Assembly: GCA_030248215.1 (NCBI GenBank)
Contig: JASANG010000768.1
Location: 62,001 to 126,000 of the forward strand
DNA from: Enoplolaimus lenunculus
Lineage: Eukaryota; Nematoda; Enoplea; Enoplida; Thoracostomopsidae
DNA length: 64,000 bases
Direction: 5' to 3'
The translations under genes and the position numbers were made by a program. The notes beneath the pieces were generated by a model, which was not told the origin of the DNA, made no database searches, and was given only the letters and a program-made list of their open reading frames with translations. Below, piece after piece: positions 1 to 11,185 of this stretch; within the stretch, counting starts at the first letter, position 1; each line of letters starts with the position of its first letter.

Positions 1-559
1 CCGCAATCGCTCCGATGTTGGAATTCGACCACGATCTGTGACACGGTACAACCGAGGGTGGTACACTCCAGCGTGTCGATGCATAGTCATTGGTTGTCGA
101 CTGCCGTATGCCCTCCTATAAAATTGTTGAAAAATCGAAATTTAAAAAATTTAAAAATTAAATTAAAAATTAAATTTAAAATCAATGTTCACAGTGGTGG
201 ACTTCCGTCTGGTTTAATGGGCAAATGCCATTGGACCGTCTGGTGGTTTGGGCCTCTCAACGAAATGATCAAATCTTGGTTATGTAATTATTTTTTAAGT
301 CAGCTTAAAAATTGCTAGACTGTGGTGAAATCGTAAGTGACTTCTCCAAGTGCAAATCTAGAACATTCCCTGGGCCGTAAATTTTGTTTCGTACTTTGCG
401 TACAATTTGTTTCATTAAAATGTTTCACTTTAAGCTCTGGTGTATAAAATAGGTATGGTTAATAAAAGGGCATGGTAGTCATTCGGGCCCCAGACCTCCT
501 GGTCATATTGGTCCCGGGCCTCTCACCACCTTAATCCGGCCGTAAGACATCCCTACAGA

Positions 560-950
560 CACGTAATGTTATAACATAACATTTAGTTTAAAGCCTAAGT
601 TTGGACCTGAACGAGCGTCTACGCTGAAATCTAAGCCTAAACATATACCTAAACTTGTTAGCAAAAATTTTTTGCCAAAGCTTACACCTAAAGCTAAACC
701 GAAAGCTTATAACCTTGAATTTGAACTGAACCTAACTGTTGGCCTAAAACATACAACATAATTCGGACTGGTTCTATTAACGCTTAACCACAATTGAAAA
801 TACTCATTCCTTGAACGAATAGAGTTGCTTACAAAAGTATCATTCGTTGTAACGATTTTAATTTTTGTTTTTCCTAAAAAATCTAAATGTGAACCTAAGC
901 CCAAACCTAAGCTAAAATCTAAAGTCTACTAACTTGAGCGTAAATTTCAG
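560..950. repeat. Degenerate TTAGGC-like tract
   Basis: Scattered CCTAAGCC, CCTAAACC and GCTAAACC units, as in the interiors of family A elements, but no terminal repeats found. No coding exon was found in 1-1,094. The open frames here are not supported. Confidence 0.4.
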
Positions 951-971
951 CTTAAGCAAAAAAACAATTCG

Positions 972-1066
972 GTTGTGCTATATTGGCTGTACGCCGCCGG
1001 GCCGTCGCAGCTAAAATTTGCTTTTATCTGTGCCGCGCGGCGCCGCCAGGGGTCGCGCGGCACAGA
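972..1066. repeat. GC-rich palindromic element, family B (partial)
   Basis: Starts GGTTGTGCTATATTGG and runs into CG-rich blocks (GCCGCGCGGCGCCGCC) like the full copies near 13,951 and 34,392. Far richer in CpG than its surroundings. The right end is not clear. Confidence 0.5.
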
Positions 1067-1094
1067 AATATAACGTAACAAAAAAGTTGCTTAC

Positions 1095-1297
1095 AAATAT
1101 GTATCATTCCGTTGCAACAATTTCCGTGTTGTTGTTGACCCGGAACTTGTCGACCCAGCGGTTTGTTTTTGTCGCCGGATGTTGGCACTTCGATGCCCAA
1201 CTGAGCTGGTATTTCCGACACTTACTGCACTTCCGGTTCCGGATGGACTTTGACCTTCTGTATCCGGTTGCGTCGCAGGATCCGCTGTCGTTGGAAC
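1095..1297 (-). CDS. K2P channel candidate exon 6 (cytoplasmic loop)
   Basis: Open frame rich in Ser, Thr, Gly and Gln, starting [16 protein letters not shown]. It has an acceptor ending CTCACTCCAG and a good donor GTAAGC. It joins in phase 0 to exon 5 if that exon ends at 1771 before a GTACAG donor. No domain is recognisable, so the case rests on splice sites, phase and open frame only. Confidence 0.5.
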
Positions 1298-4200
1298 CTG
1301 GAGTGAGAGATTTATTACTGGACGCAGTAACCATTTAGTAAAAGATAAACACGAAAATTTCCGACGCAAGTAAAAAATTGCGCTAACATAGAATTCATTG
1401 CTCAATGTATAGAACAGGGCGGTAACAGTAGCATAAACATATTCCTCAGTCTAAGCTTAAGCCTAAGCGTAAGAATCAGCCTATGCCTGAGCCTGAACCT
1501 AAGTCTTACCCTATCCTAAGTAAAATATACTCTAAAGCTTAACCTTTACTCAGTTGCAGCCCCACAGAAAAACATTCTGCCCCTGATGTTTACTTGGGCC
1601 AATCCTTTAATATTGATGGAAAGTTTCGGCAAAAATGGCCAAGATGTGGGTTTGTTATGGGGGGCTCTTTTGCCATCGGGAGTGGTCTGGCTAAAGTGAC
1701 TAAATATGTGTTTATTTCTCGCTAAAATTCTGGATAATAAGGTTATTCTCTCGCGAAATGAGTCCTGTACCGGTTGCCGGCGTCGTTTTGTACTCGCACG
1801 ATTTGCTTGTTGCGATTTCGATGCAATATTGCTTGTATTAATTGCAACTGCAGCAAGTCGTCCTGTTGCAAGTGCAATATTACTGCGTGTTGTCATGAGA
1901 GATGCGATATTGCTATTTGTTGCAGTTGCACGTTGACGCTGTTTTAATGTCCCAGTGCTGCTTGTTCGCTTGTAACACTCACACCGGTGTCGTTTAGATC
2001 CACTCCGTTCGAATGAGTTCGAGCAAGTGCGAGCAGATCGAGGCGGTCTAGAACTCGAAGGACCTCCAGGGTCCGCTCCTGCTCGGCTGGATGCACTCTT
2101 TGTACTCCAAGCTAAAGTAAAAAGAAACATAACGCATTAAAACAATTTAAATATGATACTTTAAAGCACAGTGTTTATCGGAAGCGAGCGAAAATCCAAA
2201 CGTCATTTTAGCAACTAAATGTTTAATAGTTATCACTACTTGGTGATATTATTAATACAATATATTCCGCTAATTTAGTTGAAACTAACGATTCAAACCA
2301 CGACCAAAATTTCAGAAAGCCAAATAGCTAACTGACTGCTTAATCAGCTATCCACAGGTGCAAATGTAGTTTGCTACTCATAGGCCCACTACGGACCCGG
2401 GGTCATCCTTGAAATTGGTTCAGGTTTGCTTTTCAATTTTGTCGAATCTCTACTATGACCCTTTGACCATTTCTCACTTTCCTATAACCTGATGAGCTTG
2501 GATATTGTACACTTCTCGCTACATTTAAAACTAAGGCTGACACTTAAGACAGGTGCGTCCACAAAAAATTATATTTAGGAAGACACCGACGAATAATTGT
2601 GAGTCGACCCTACAATTTCAATTGAAGATTATTGACATGTAGACAGAAACTATTTGGAATACAAGCCAAATTTCAGGGGTAATGGCCCCAATGCCTTCCG
2701 TGCGGACGCCCTTGGTTTAACCATGAGTAAACCTAAGCCTAAACCTATCTTTAGTACAATGTTTGGTAAATTCTTGTGGTTAGGCAAAGGTAAACTATTT
2801 AGGTCGTTCCTTTATCGCCCTTAGCGCGTGTTTAACCAAAAATGGTTTTATTATGAAAAGTTTTGCATATTTGAACTTCTCATGACCTCAGCTCTCATTC
2901 CACGCCTAAATTTGAGTTTGAATTCGATTTTTTGAGGAACGAAAGTAATCCCTAGGGAGCCAAAAAGTTTTTTGCCAAAAGTTTGTCAAATTATATATCA
3001 TTCGATGCAGCTTGCACAGCTAAGTTTAATGGTGGTAAATTTTTCGTTATTAGACGGTTGGTTAACGAATTATGGCCAAATAACTGATTTGGCGCCGTCC
3101 CAAATCGTTGGCAGTGCGCAAAATCCATTATTTGACAGTAAATCGTTAACCAATCGGTTGCAAAACATTTACACCGATGTACTCAGCTCTGCACGAATTT
3201 TTCAAAAATTCGAATAAGCATAGAATGATCCGAGGACGCCATGAGAAACTCAAATATGCAAAATGTTTTCAAAATCGAACCGTTTTTGGACAAATGCCAG
3301 CTGGGGCGATAACAGAAAAGATCAAACTATTTGATAACCCGAGCCTAAGCCTGTGGTAGGAGTACAGCTGGTATGCGCGTTGTCCAACTAAAAAATTTGA
3401 ATACAAAAACAATTATTTTACTTCGATGCATCAGACTATCGCGTGCGTGTAAATTGGTTATAATTCGCGCGTTCAAATGAGCTTTGAGCGCTTTTGTACG
3501 TTGTTTTGCCTGATACAATTGACAAAGTCCACAACACACTTTATAATAGAGAAATGTGAATGACGACGCTAACGATTCTGCAATATTTGCCAAACAAAGC
3601 AACATCAAAGGAATGCCGAACATTGCGTACACCACTGTTAGCATTCGACCAATTTTCGTTTTTGGTGCAATGTGACCGTAACCTGAATTTCAATTTTTTA
3701 TATTTATAAATAAATAAATAAATCAATAAATCAATAAATAAATCAATAAATATATGTATAAATAAATAAATAAATCAATCAATCAATAAATAAAATAAAT
3801 AAATAAATAAATAAATCAATAAAAAATCAATAAATAAATAAATACATTATTAGACACATTAAACACAGGCCTTATACATATTTTACATGGAATTAAACCT
3901 TCGTAGAAGCCATGAACTGTATTTGAAAATATTTCGCTTCTTCAAAGTATAAAAATATAACTGAACTGTCATCAAATATATATAAGGTATATTTTGCGGT
4001 AATTTTAAAAATATTGCAAATATTGACAAGCAGATGCCATACATGGTTCAAAATTCCAAGAGTCAGCTTAACAGTAAGTCTTAATTTTTTTGTTTAACTT
4101 TAGGCTTAGGCATAAGGTTAAGTTTAGGAATATGCTTATAAACGGATGATTCGCCGCCTAATTTTAGTATTTAAATCAATTTGTAACAGTCACAAAACGT

Positions 4201-6816
4201 TTCTTGGTTAGTGGATTTGCAAAGCTGTCTAGATCCCCAGACCGCGCCGTGGCTTTGCTTTTGAGATAGACAGCTTGCATCGCTAAATTTTTCAACGCGA
4301 CCGGTCTGGTAGGGTGCGTGTAAAGTATGTGAGACATGCTTGTCCGTTATACGTAAATGCAATATAGTGCAATGCACTGTATGTATGCTAGCCGACAGCA
4401 TACGGTCGACTCATATACTCGACGAAAAAGATAGTTACCAATGCGGACTGCGTGGCGCAGTGATAGAGCGATTGTCTCGGAATCCCTAAGTCACTAGTTC
4501 GAAGCCACCAATAACTCGCTTCTCCTGCTGATTAATTATAAAACATCTGAAGTCCCGGTTCCTTCCTGGACTGACAAGGCGAACCATTCTACGTACCAAT
4601 CGTTGTAAATACTGACACCGAATACAACAAAGATCCAGTGAACGTCCACTGCGGCTCTTGGTTGTCATCATCTCCTTGATATCCTTCATTGTTCACCGCA
4701 TGCGCTAATTTTCGTTCGTAATCACGTAAAACGCGTTCGGCGAGTTGTTTAAACTCGACTTCAGTAATATATTTGACGTTGGTAATATTTGCCATAATTT
4801 GTTTTGCAATCTGAAAAAAAAATCCGACAAAAACATTTTGTAAATTAGAAAATATTCATGTGAAAAAGGGTTAAATTAGCAAATTAAAAATTGGAAACTT
4901 TCAGTGTGGAAACAGCATTAAAATTGCCGAAAAAATGTTAATATAAATAATCATAAATTTTTTCTCACTTTTTGGGTTTATTAAACAGTTTCTGCTATTT
5001 TGGTTATTTTACATGAAACTTTTTTCACTTTTTGCTTTGTTAATTTCGGTTAAATTTTGCCAACTCTGCTTCCATTCGCGTTGTATTTTTTAGCTTACTT
5101 TGAAGACACAGTATGCGAGTTTCAAATAAACAATTTTTATCGCAAACATTTCAGCTGACAGCTTGTCTATGGATTCGTCATTGTCTTTAGTGGCTTTGAA
5201 TTTGTTGCTTACGTTTTCAGTGTCATTACGAACATGACCGATACGCTCTATTTCATACGGTAATTCAATTGCACGAAACATCACTGCACCAAGCATTGCG
5301 TAAAGAGATACCAGACCGCAGAGACCAACGTGAGAGAATAAAACAGACAGGAGCTGCAACAAAAAACAATAAAATTACATCAAAAATAAAATTTAAGTTT
5401 TATGCCGGGGTTTCCGAAACTCTACTTAAGTACAACTTCATTGTTAAGTATTTGCTAAGTAACCACTTATACAACTTATCGTTTTTCTGAAACTGTACTT
5501 AAGTTACGTAAATACTTAAGTTGTTGGCTAAATTTAATAAATTACAGACTAACGGTTTAGCATACTATCCTTCGTTCAATAGGGATTGTAGCCTCATGTG
5601 ACCTGTTTACTATAAAGCAAATCTCTGGCTTCATTGTCATGGATCTGGACCATAATTTCCAATTCTTTGGTTTATGCCAAAAAGGTAAACATTTTTATGT
5701 ATAATTCGGCGACTAAACTAATGGCTTAATCATAAATTAAGTAAACACTTAAGTAAGATTTTAGAAACCGAGAAATAATTAGGATTCGCCGTAAAATTAC
5801 AAAACGCTTTGCTAGTGCTGCAAAAAACGTGTATAAATGCTTAAATAGCGTTTTGACAGACGCTAAAAAGCGTTTACTTAACCTATATTTTGCCATTGTC
5901 CGATTCTTCGGACAGTACGATTTTATCCCTGACACACAAATGTCAGCACCAATTTCGTGTATTGTTCTAGAATTTGGTTATGCTAACGATTGTATTTCAG
6001 GTTTTATAGCTCGAAAATGGTCGTTGCAATATTTTTCTATTTTTGACACGAATCCTTTATTTATCATGAAAAATATTATAATTGCATCGGCCAATGTAAA
6101 GAACAGGGGCGAAACAGTATTATAAGCACATTCCTCAGCCTAAAAGCCTAAACACAAGCACACGAATGAGCATATTCCTCAGCCTAAGCCTAAACCTCAA
6201 CACAAGAATGAGCATATTCCTTAGCCTAAGGCTAACCCAAGCAAAACATAAGTCTAAAGCTTATGCTTACTCTATTCTAGTACCACAGAAAAACTCTCCG
6301 CCCTTGATCTTTACATGAGCCGTTGCATCAAACGTTTTTGCAAGAAATACGACTTTGCTTTAAAAGCGACATTTTAATAAATAAATTATTTAAGTAAAAT
6401 AAGCCAAAAAATTCAGTTTTTAGTTAAAAACATTAACAAATAACCTTTGAAAATGTTTTCTTTCGATGTAATTTTGAACACAAATTCCCGCTAGGACTTT
6501 GTGTAAGCAGAGGGGACATAGTGTCGTACCGCCCCTCGTAGCGTTTCAAACAGAGGTGTCCCCTTTGAATTTGCTGTCCATAACTGTTTGGGGTAAGTGG
6601 GGTCGATTCTATGCTAACGTACGAAACACGACGCGAGCTGTGAGATTCTATCTCACGGTTAAACCTGCGTTGAGCTAAAATTGAAGTAGTTGAAGTTAAG
6701 CTGGATTGGTTGGACTCGAGAGCTAACGGATGTCTTCTAAATTTAGGAGTAGGGGGTGCGAGGAGCTTCCGTTTAGGCACCCTAGGATTAATATTAAGTC
6801 GGGCTGGTGCGAGCAT
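1095..6816 (-). CDS. Two-pore-domain potassium channel, 5' six exons (partial)
   Basis: K2P (KCNK/TWK) channel: membrane protein giving potassium leak conductance; two subunits form one pore. Exons in transcript order: 6816-6445, 5353-5099, 4810-4597, 3682-3422, 2111-1771, 1297-1095; all junctions keep phase. The ATG at 6816 is the first after an in-frame stop at 6867, with no AG between them, so it is the likely start. Exon 1 is a 124-residue basic, Ser-rich cytoplasmic tail. Exon 2 has M1 ([21 protein letters not shown]) shortened here to its core [17 protein letters not shown]. Exon 3 holds the cap and pore helix, ending TTIG; exon 4 completes the filter as GYGHIAP and gives M2 ([20 protein letters not shown]). 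Exons 5-6 form an unusually long Ser/Thr/Arg-rich loop. M3, second pore and M4 are not seen and should lie to the left. Family certain; exact paralogue not assigned. Exons 5-6 boundaries are less sure. Confidence 0.88.
1398..1600. mobile_element. Family A MITE with TTAGGC-type interior
   Basis: Left end GCTCAATGTATAGAACAGGG, right end CCTGATGTTTACTTGGGCC, with degenerate CCTAAGC units between. Flanks AATTCATT and AATCCTTT resemble an aged 8-bp target duplication. Lies in a K2P intron. Confidence 0.7.
1771..2111 (-). CDS. K2P channel exon 5 (Arg/Ser/Ala-rich loop)
   Basis: Acceptor TTTACTTTAG at 2112 and phase matching the exon ending at 3422 support this as the continuation after M2. It codes for about 113 residues rich in Arg, Ser, Thr and Ala, starting [17 protein letters not shown], with repeated N-I-A and N-T-S-N-I-A units. 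It is likely a disordered intracellular segment. The donor (CCG then GTACAG) is weak and another end is possible before the frame closes at 1546. Confidence 0.6.
2112..3421. other. K2P intron without recognised content
   Basis: Intron between the M2 exon and the loop exon. I see AT-rich sequence and short TTAGGC-like stretches near 2,720-2,750 and 3,340 but no exon, no terminal repeats and no RNA gene. Confidence 0.5.
3696..3846. repeat. AATA/AATC microsatellite
   Basis: About 150 bases of imperfect AAATAAATC and AAATA units. It begins just upstream of the acceptor of the K2P M2 exon on the minus strand, so it forms the end of that intron. Confidence 0.9.
4325..4590 (+). mobile_element. tRNA-derived SINE, family F
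   Basis: A tRNA-like head (GTGGCGCAGTGATAGAGCG as box A, AGTTCGAAGCC as box B) follows a leader with GTGAGACATGCTTGTCC and is followed by a shared tail TCCTGGACTGACAAGG. The same order occurs near 58,040-58,270, and parts near 37,620 and 39,800. The tail ends within about 10-20 bases of the splice donor of the K2P pore exon. Confidence 0.7.
6089..6321. mobile_element. Family A MITE
   Basis: Ends GGCCAATGTAAAGAACAGG and TTGATCTTTACATGAGCC, interior of CCTAAGCC-like units. Flanks ATTGCATC and GTTGCATC match at 7 of 8 bases, a readable 8-bp target duplication. In the first K2P intron. Confidence 0.85.
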
Positions 6817-6934
6817 AGGCAAAATACAAGTAGTATAGGTAAAATATATATAAAATGAATATGTTTATTGTTGTTACTTTTGCTTTAGAAATATAACAAC
6901 ACATAAATCACGGTTTAAAATACCATAAAACTGA

Positions 6935-7069
6935 GACCAATGTATAGAGCAAAGCCGTAACAGTGGAATAAGCATATTCCTAAGCCTTGCAAAAAATTAG
7001 TCTAAAGCTAAAGCTTACTCTATTGCAGGACCGCAGAAAAATGTTCCACCCCTGATCTTTACATGGGCC
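6935..7069. mobile_element. Family A MITE, short copy
   Basis: Ends GACCAATGTATAGAGC and CCTGATCTTTACATGGGCC; the interior is cut down to about 130 bases. It lies upstream of the K2P start and abuts a family M copy. Confidence 0.7.
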
Positions 7070-7270
7070 CAGCCCGTCAACATAGATTCGGTCAGAAACT
7101 TCAGTCAGGCTCGTAGCCATCCCACCTTGCTGGGGGGGGGGGGCAAAAATTTTTTCAAGAGGGGCATTCAAGGGTTTATAACGACTTGCAAGCAAGGTTG
7201 AAGATTTTCGAGGGGAGCCAAAATTTCTCCAGAAGGGAACTGAGCAGCCCATTGACGCCTTGGCTACGGG
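7066..7270. mobile_element. Family M repeat (GGCTACGGGC ends)
   Basis: About 170-200 bases with the conserved string TTGAAAATTTTT-like core, GGGGGGGC runs and the end TTGGCTACGGGCCC. Related copies occur at 9,915, 14,620, 32,954 and 41,268. The two ends are inverted copies of GGCCCGTAGCCA. Confidence 0.6.
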
Positions 7271-7683
7271 CCCGACTTCAGCCCTTCCTAATACTTATAA
7301 GCAGCTGAAAAAGCACAACATACAGTGCAATGCACTATATTGTATATCCACACGGACAAGCATATACCTATATCCTTACAGTTTCCATGTTTATTGGGGT
7401 AATAATAGAATTTAAAATTTAAACAACAACCCTCGCTAGTCAAATTAAAATAATTAACTGCGCCCAAAACGTAAAATCTGACAAAGCAACCAATCAAACA
7501 CGGCATTTTCGAATCCTAAATTTAATTATTGTCCAATCATAATTCTCAACTACGGATTCGGCCAGAAACGAAAAAATTTAGAAATAAAATCAGGAAATTT
7601 TTAATTGTTAATTTTATTAATTTAACACATAGAGCAAACTGTAATTAGAACAGTGTAGACTCTGTACCCGAAATAATGTATAC

Positions 7684-8057
7684 CAGGGTGTAAACGGGCA
7701 GTAAATATAATGGAAACGGAAACGGAATACGGATATTGATGTATAAAAGTTTCAAAAATGTTTTATTTTTCTGCAAACGTAATCGAGGCGTGGATAAATT
7801 CAGCGGTCTTTAAAAAATTTCAAAGACAAAATGGCGGGTGCATCGAAGTTTTTGAAATTTTGGATTAATTTAGTAATTCTTATTTTATTTCGAACAATTG
7901 TAGCGTATATGTAACAAAAAATTGCGAGATATATGCGTGATTATAAATAATTTTGAACGTAAAATTAACATATATAATTGCCGTTATTTCTATAACGGAA
8001 ACGGAAACGGACACTGATTTTTACCGGAACCGGAAACGGATATCCGGTTACAACCTG
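7684..8057. mobile_element. hAT-like family D element, diverged
   Basis: Ends CAGGGTGTAAACGGGC and GGATATCCGGTTACAACCTG are imperfect inverted repeats, with GGAAACGG repeats inside, as in copies at 8,520, 40,348 and 52,312. No clear target duplication remains. Confidence 0.6.
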
Positions 8058-8519
8058 GTCAACACAGTTGTACGTAAGGGCAATTTTCATAGTGCGGAAC
8101 TGCTGGTATATTAAATGTTTAACAGGATGTTCATACAGAAAGTCTAAATTTAACTGACCACACAACTAGGAAAAGTTAGTATATGCTATGCAACGTACTT
8201 CATATGTGCACACATTCTAATTTAGAACGGTATGTAGAAAAATATATAGACCATGGACGATATGCTTACGTTTGCTAAAGGTTCTGTACTGTCGCATGTC
8301 GCAGACTTGTTTTCTGCGCTAAACGTTATCCAAAATACGTGTGTGTGGCATTCCAGCTTTAATAATATAGGCTAGTCGTCCAACATTACGCAATGCGCAA
8401 AAGTGTTTGCGAATGCATTAAAATCTGCATGCAATTTTTTAATTATAATGCAATCACGTCTACGTGCTAGGTAACTTTTAAACCAGTATGCTGGAAACTT
8501 GCCAAAAATACGTATGTAG

Positions 8520-8832
8520 CAGGGTAAAACCGGAGGTCTGCCGTCGGCTCCGGCAGAAGTTCTGTAGAAGGTTTCGGCATTTTCGTCAGTGAAAATTTGT
8601 ACAATTTTACAGAATTTCCTTTGTGAGCGTTTTGTTTTAAATTCTGGTACAATTATGAAGAAAAGTTGCTTAGATAACATTTCACAACGCCTTACCGATA
8701 TTTGCCAAAATGAGCGAATTAAACATTTTAACTACATAGTTTCGCCTAACCTCCGGCTCCATCTTCAGCTTCGGCCAGTTTTGTTTACATTCGGCTCCAA
8801 CTCCAGTATTTTTCACCTCCTGTTGCATCCTG
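8520..8832. mobile_element. hAT-like family D MITE
   Basis: Begins CAGGGTAAAACCGGAGG and ends CACCTCCTGTTGCATCCTG, flanked on both sides by GTATGTAG, a perfect 8-bp duplication. CAGGG termini with 8-bp duplications are typical of hAT elements. No transposase frame inside, so it is non-autonomous. Confidence 0.8.
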
Positions 8833-8970
8833 GTATGTAGGATATTTCAGCTTTAATTATACAGATATACACAGCATGCAGTATTTAACTATTTTACGCA
8901 TATGCACACTACGTATTGCCAAATCTGTACAAGACTCTATAGCCCCGACAGGTTCGAGCGTAAACCTACT

Positions 8971-9040
8971 TATTCAATCGGTTATAGTAAACACCTCCAT
9001 TTCAAGAGCCCGGGGTTCGAATCCTAGCCGGATAAATTAG
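8971..9040 (+). repeat. tRNA-like remnant
   Basis: Contains a clean box B (GGGGTTCGAATCCTAGCC) but no good box A or acceptor stem. Probably a decayed SINE head, not a working tRNA gene. Confidence 0.35.
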
Positions 9041-9569
9041 AATTCAGAACGAATAAAAAAATATTTTTAAGTCTTTGTTTTTACTCAACAACGACAAATA
9101 CGTACTTTAAACTTAAATAATTGATGTAATGACCATATCAAACTTACCGTTTGAAATAGGGCCGTGCAGCATGGCTGCCAAATTTTTTGACAACATCCGA
9201 AAAATTGACGCAGGCTATTGGACATTTCGGGCAGCCAATCAGATTATTATTATAATTAAATTCGTTTTATTAAAATATTTTAATAGTAGAAACTTTTTAA
9301 TACCATTTTACTGTTTTTCGGTTTAATTCGTGAAGGTATTTTGACGGACCCAAGACGAAGTCCATTCTGCGTAGCCTTTTCATCTGCAACAGAAATCAAA
9401 ACTGTTGATTTTGATTTAAAGTTTAAGTACTAAAATGGCGTTAGACTCCTTACGGTAAACCGTGCGGTTCTTTGAAGTCTCTGCTATAAAACATATAAAA
9501 TTATCAGGAATTACTTCAAATGATAGTTACGAACCGACTTCAACCACCCTAAAACGGCAGACATCAGGA

Positions 9570-9787
9570 CTATATTCTCAAATGCATATAGCATCTCTCA
9601 CCAATTTGTAATACGATTTCAAACTAACGAACTGCTGCAATTGCAGATCTCAAAGTTTGCACAAAGTACAGAGCCAATTGAAAACAACAATTGTGCTGAA
9701 TTTCAAACATCGCCATTGTGTGGTTTGAAAGTTACAAGATCTATCATCAACTGGTAATAGGTGCTACACACATTTGAGAAAACGGTC
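9570..9787. mobile_element. Family C MITE
   Basis: About 215 bases with inverted ends: TATTCTCAAATGCATATAGC at the left and CTACACACATTTGAGAA at the right. The centre carries CTGCAATTGCAGATCTCAAA. Further copies at 12,955, 14,249, 16,431, 20,942 and 33,990. Confidence 0.75.
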
Positions 9788-9914
9788 TCAGGTTGAAAAT
9801 ATTAACACAGGATAACTATGGACTTGGTTCCAATGTAATACGGTATGCGTCCATTCGACTAAAAATAAATATCATTGAAATGTATACCTGGCTAAGAAGA
9901 GTTGTTGCAGAATC

Positions 9915-10083
9915 TGTTACAGACCAGTAGCCAGCTCGCCTTTGCTAGCGGGGCTAAACAGTTTTTATGATTGGAATTTAAAGGTTTTCATTGAGTTACA
10001 AGCAAGGTTGAAAACTTTCTAAGATGGGGCAAAATTTCTCTAGGGCCTGAGCCCCCCTGGCCCCTCATTGCTACGGGCTCGAC
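9915..10083. mobile_element. Family M repeat
   Basis: Left GTAGCCAGCTCGCCTTTGCT, right CATTGCTACGGGCTC, with the shared core TTACAAGCAAGGTTGAAAA. Confidence 0.65.
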
Positions 10084-10317
10084 CTGTTATTATTTTCGTG
10101 TCCCGAAATTGTCTGGAGTATCCAATATTGCATATGACTCTGATTATGACGCGAGTTTGCTTGATAATGATGTCATCTCGGTTGGTAATAAACAATAAAT
10201 AATTAAAAGCATTTGAATTGCGTGACAAAACCACATTTAAAATTTTCAAACAGAACCAAATCTACGGAATTTTTTTCCAATTTAAGCTTTGATTATGCCG
10301 TGTTCTAAACACATTTT

Positions 10318-10565
10318 GGCCCATGTAAAAATCAAGGGCGCAACGTTTTTCTGCTGGACTACAATTGGGTAAGCTTAAGCTTTAGACTATTTTTTTTGGC
10401 TTGGCTTAGGCTTACGCTTAGGCTTATGCTTAGGCTTAGGAATGTGCTCATTCTTACGCTTACGCTTAGGCATAGGCTTAGGAATATGCACATTCGTTCG
10501 CTTAAGCTTAGGCTTAGGTTTAGGAACATGCTTATAATAGTGGTCCGCCTCTGTTCTTTTTGGCC
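10318..10565. mobile_element. Family A MITE
   Basis: Ends GGCCCATGTAAAAATCAAGG and CTGTTCTTTTTGGCC. Flanks CACATTTT and CACATATT match at 7 of 8. The interior is a run of GCTTAGGC/GCTTACGC units; its translations (Leu-Ser or Leu-Arg repeats) are not genes. Confidence 0.85.
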
Positions 10566-11185
10566 CACATATTTGTCCCGCAAGGGAACGCCAAACTAAA
10601 TGTCAATAGTCAGCGTAAAATCCAGTGACTTTTGAAACCAAAATTTAATACTAACTTTAGCAGCACAATAGAACATTTTTCATGTATGATTTGAATGTTT
10701 GTATAATTGCTGGTTTAACTTAATCAATGGTGCATGATACAAGAGTATGCAACTCTTGGTGTTCCGCATGTTGCAAAATGTACCACAGGGCGTTGCGTTT
10801 TTGACCGACCCTCTGCCTTTATTCAGATGGGCGGTTAACGGTTGATACGTAGCGAACATGTGAATTTTATAAGGGAACAATTATGAAATATTGGAATATT
10901 TCAACAGGTAAAATTGAAAGAAACGGTAAACAGTAACCCCCTCTAAATATGAGGGTGAACCAAAAACGCAAAATGCGCCGTGTACATTCTTTTCTACACA
11001 GAATGTTCCCAGTTGCACACACTTGTAAAAAGAATCATTATCGACCTTTGATTTAATTAATTTGTTCTTTTTATCGATTATTTTCAGCATCCAATCAGAT
11101 TCTGTGAACAGTATAAAACATCTTCTATCATTGGTTAATATTTTGAAAAAATTTTAATCTTAAATTTATCACTATTTCTAAACTT

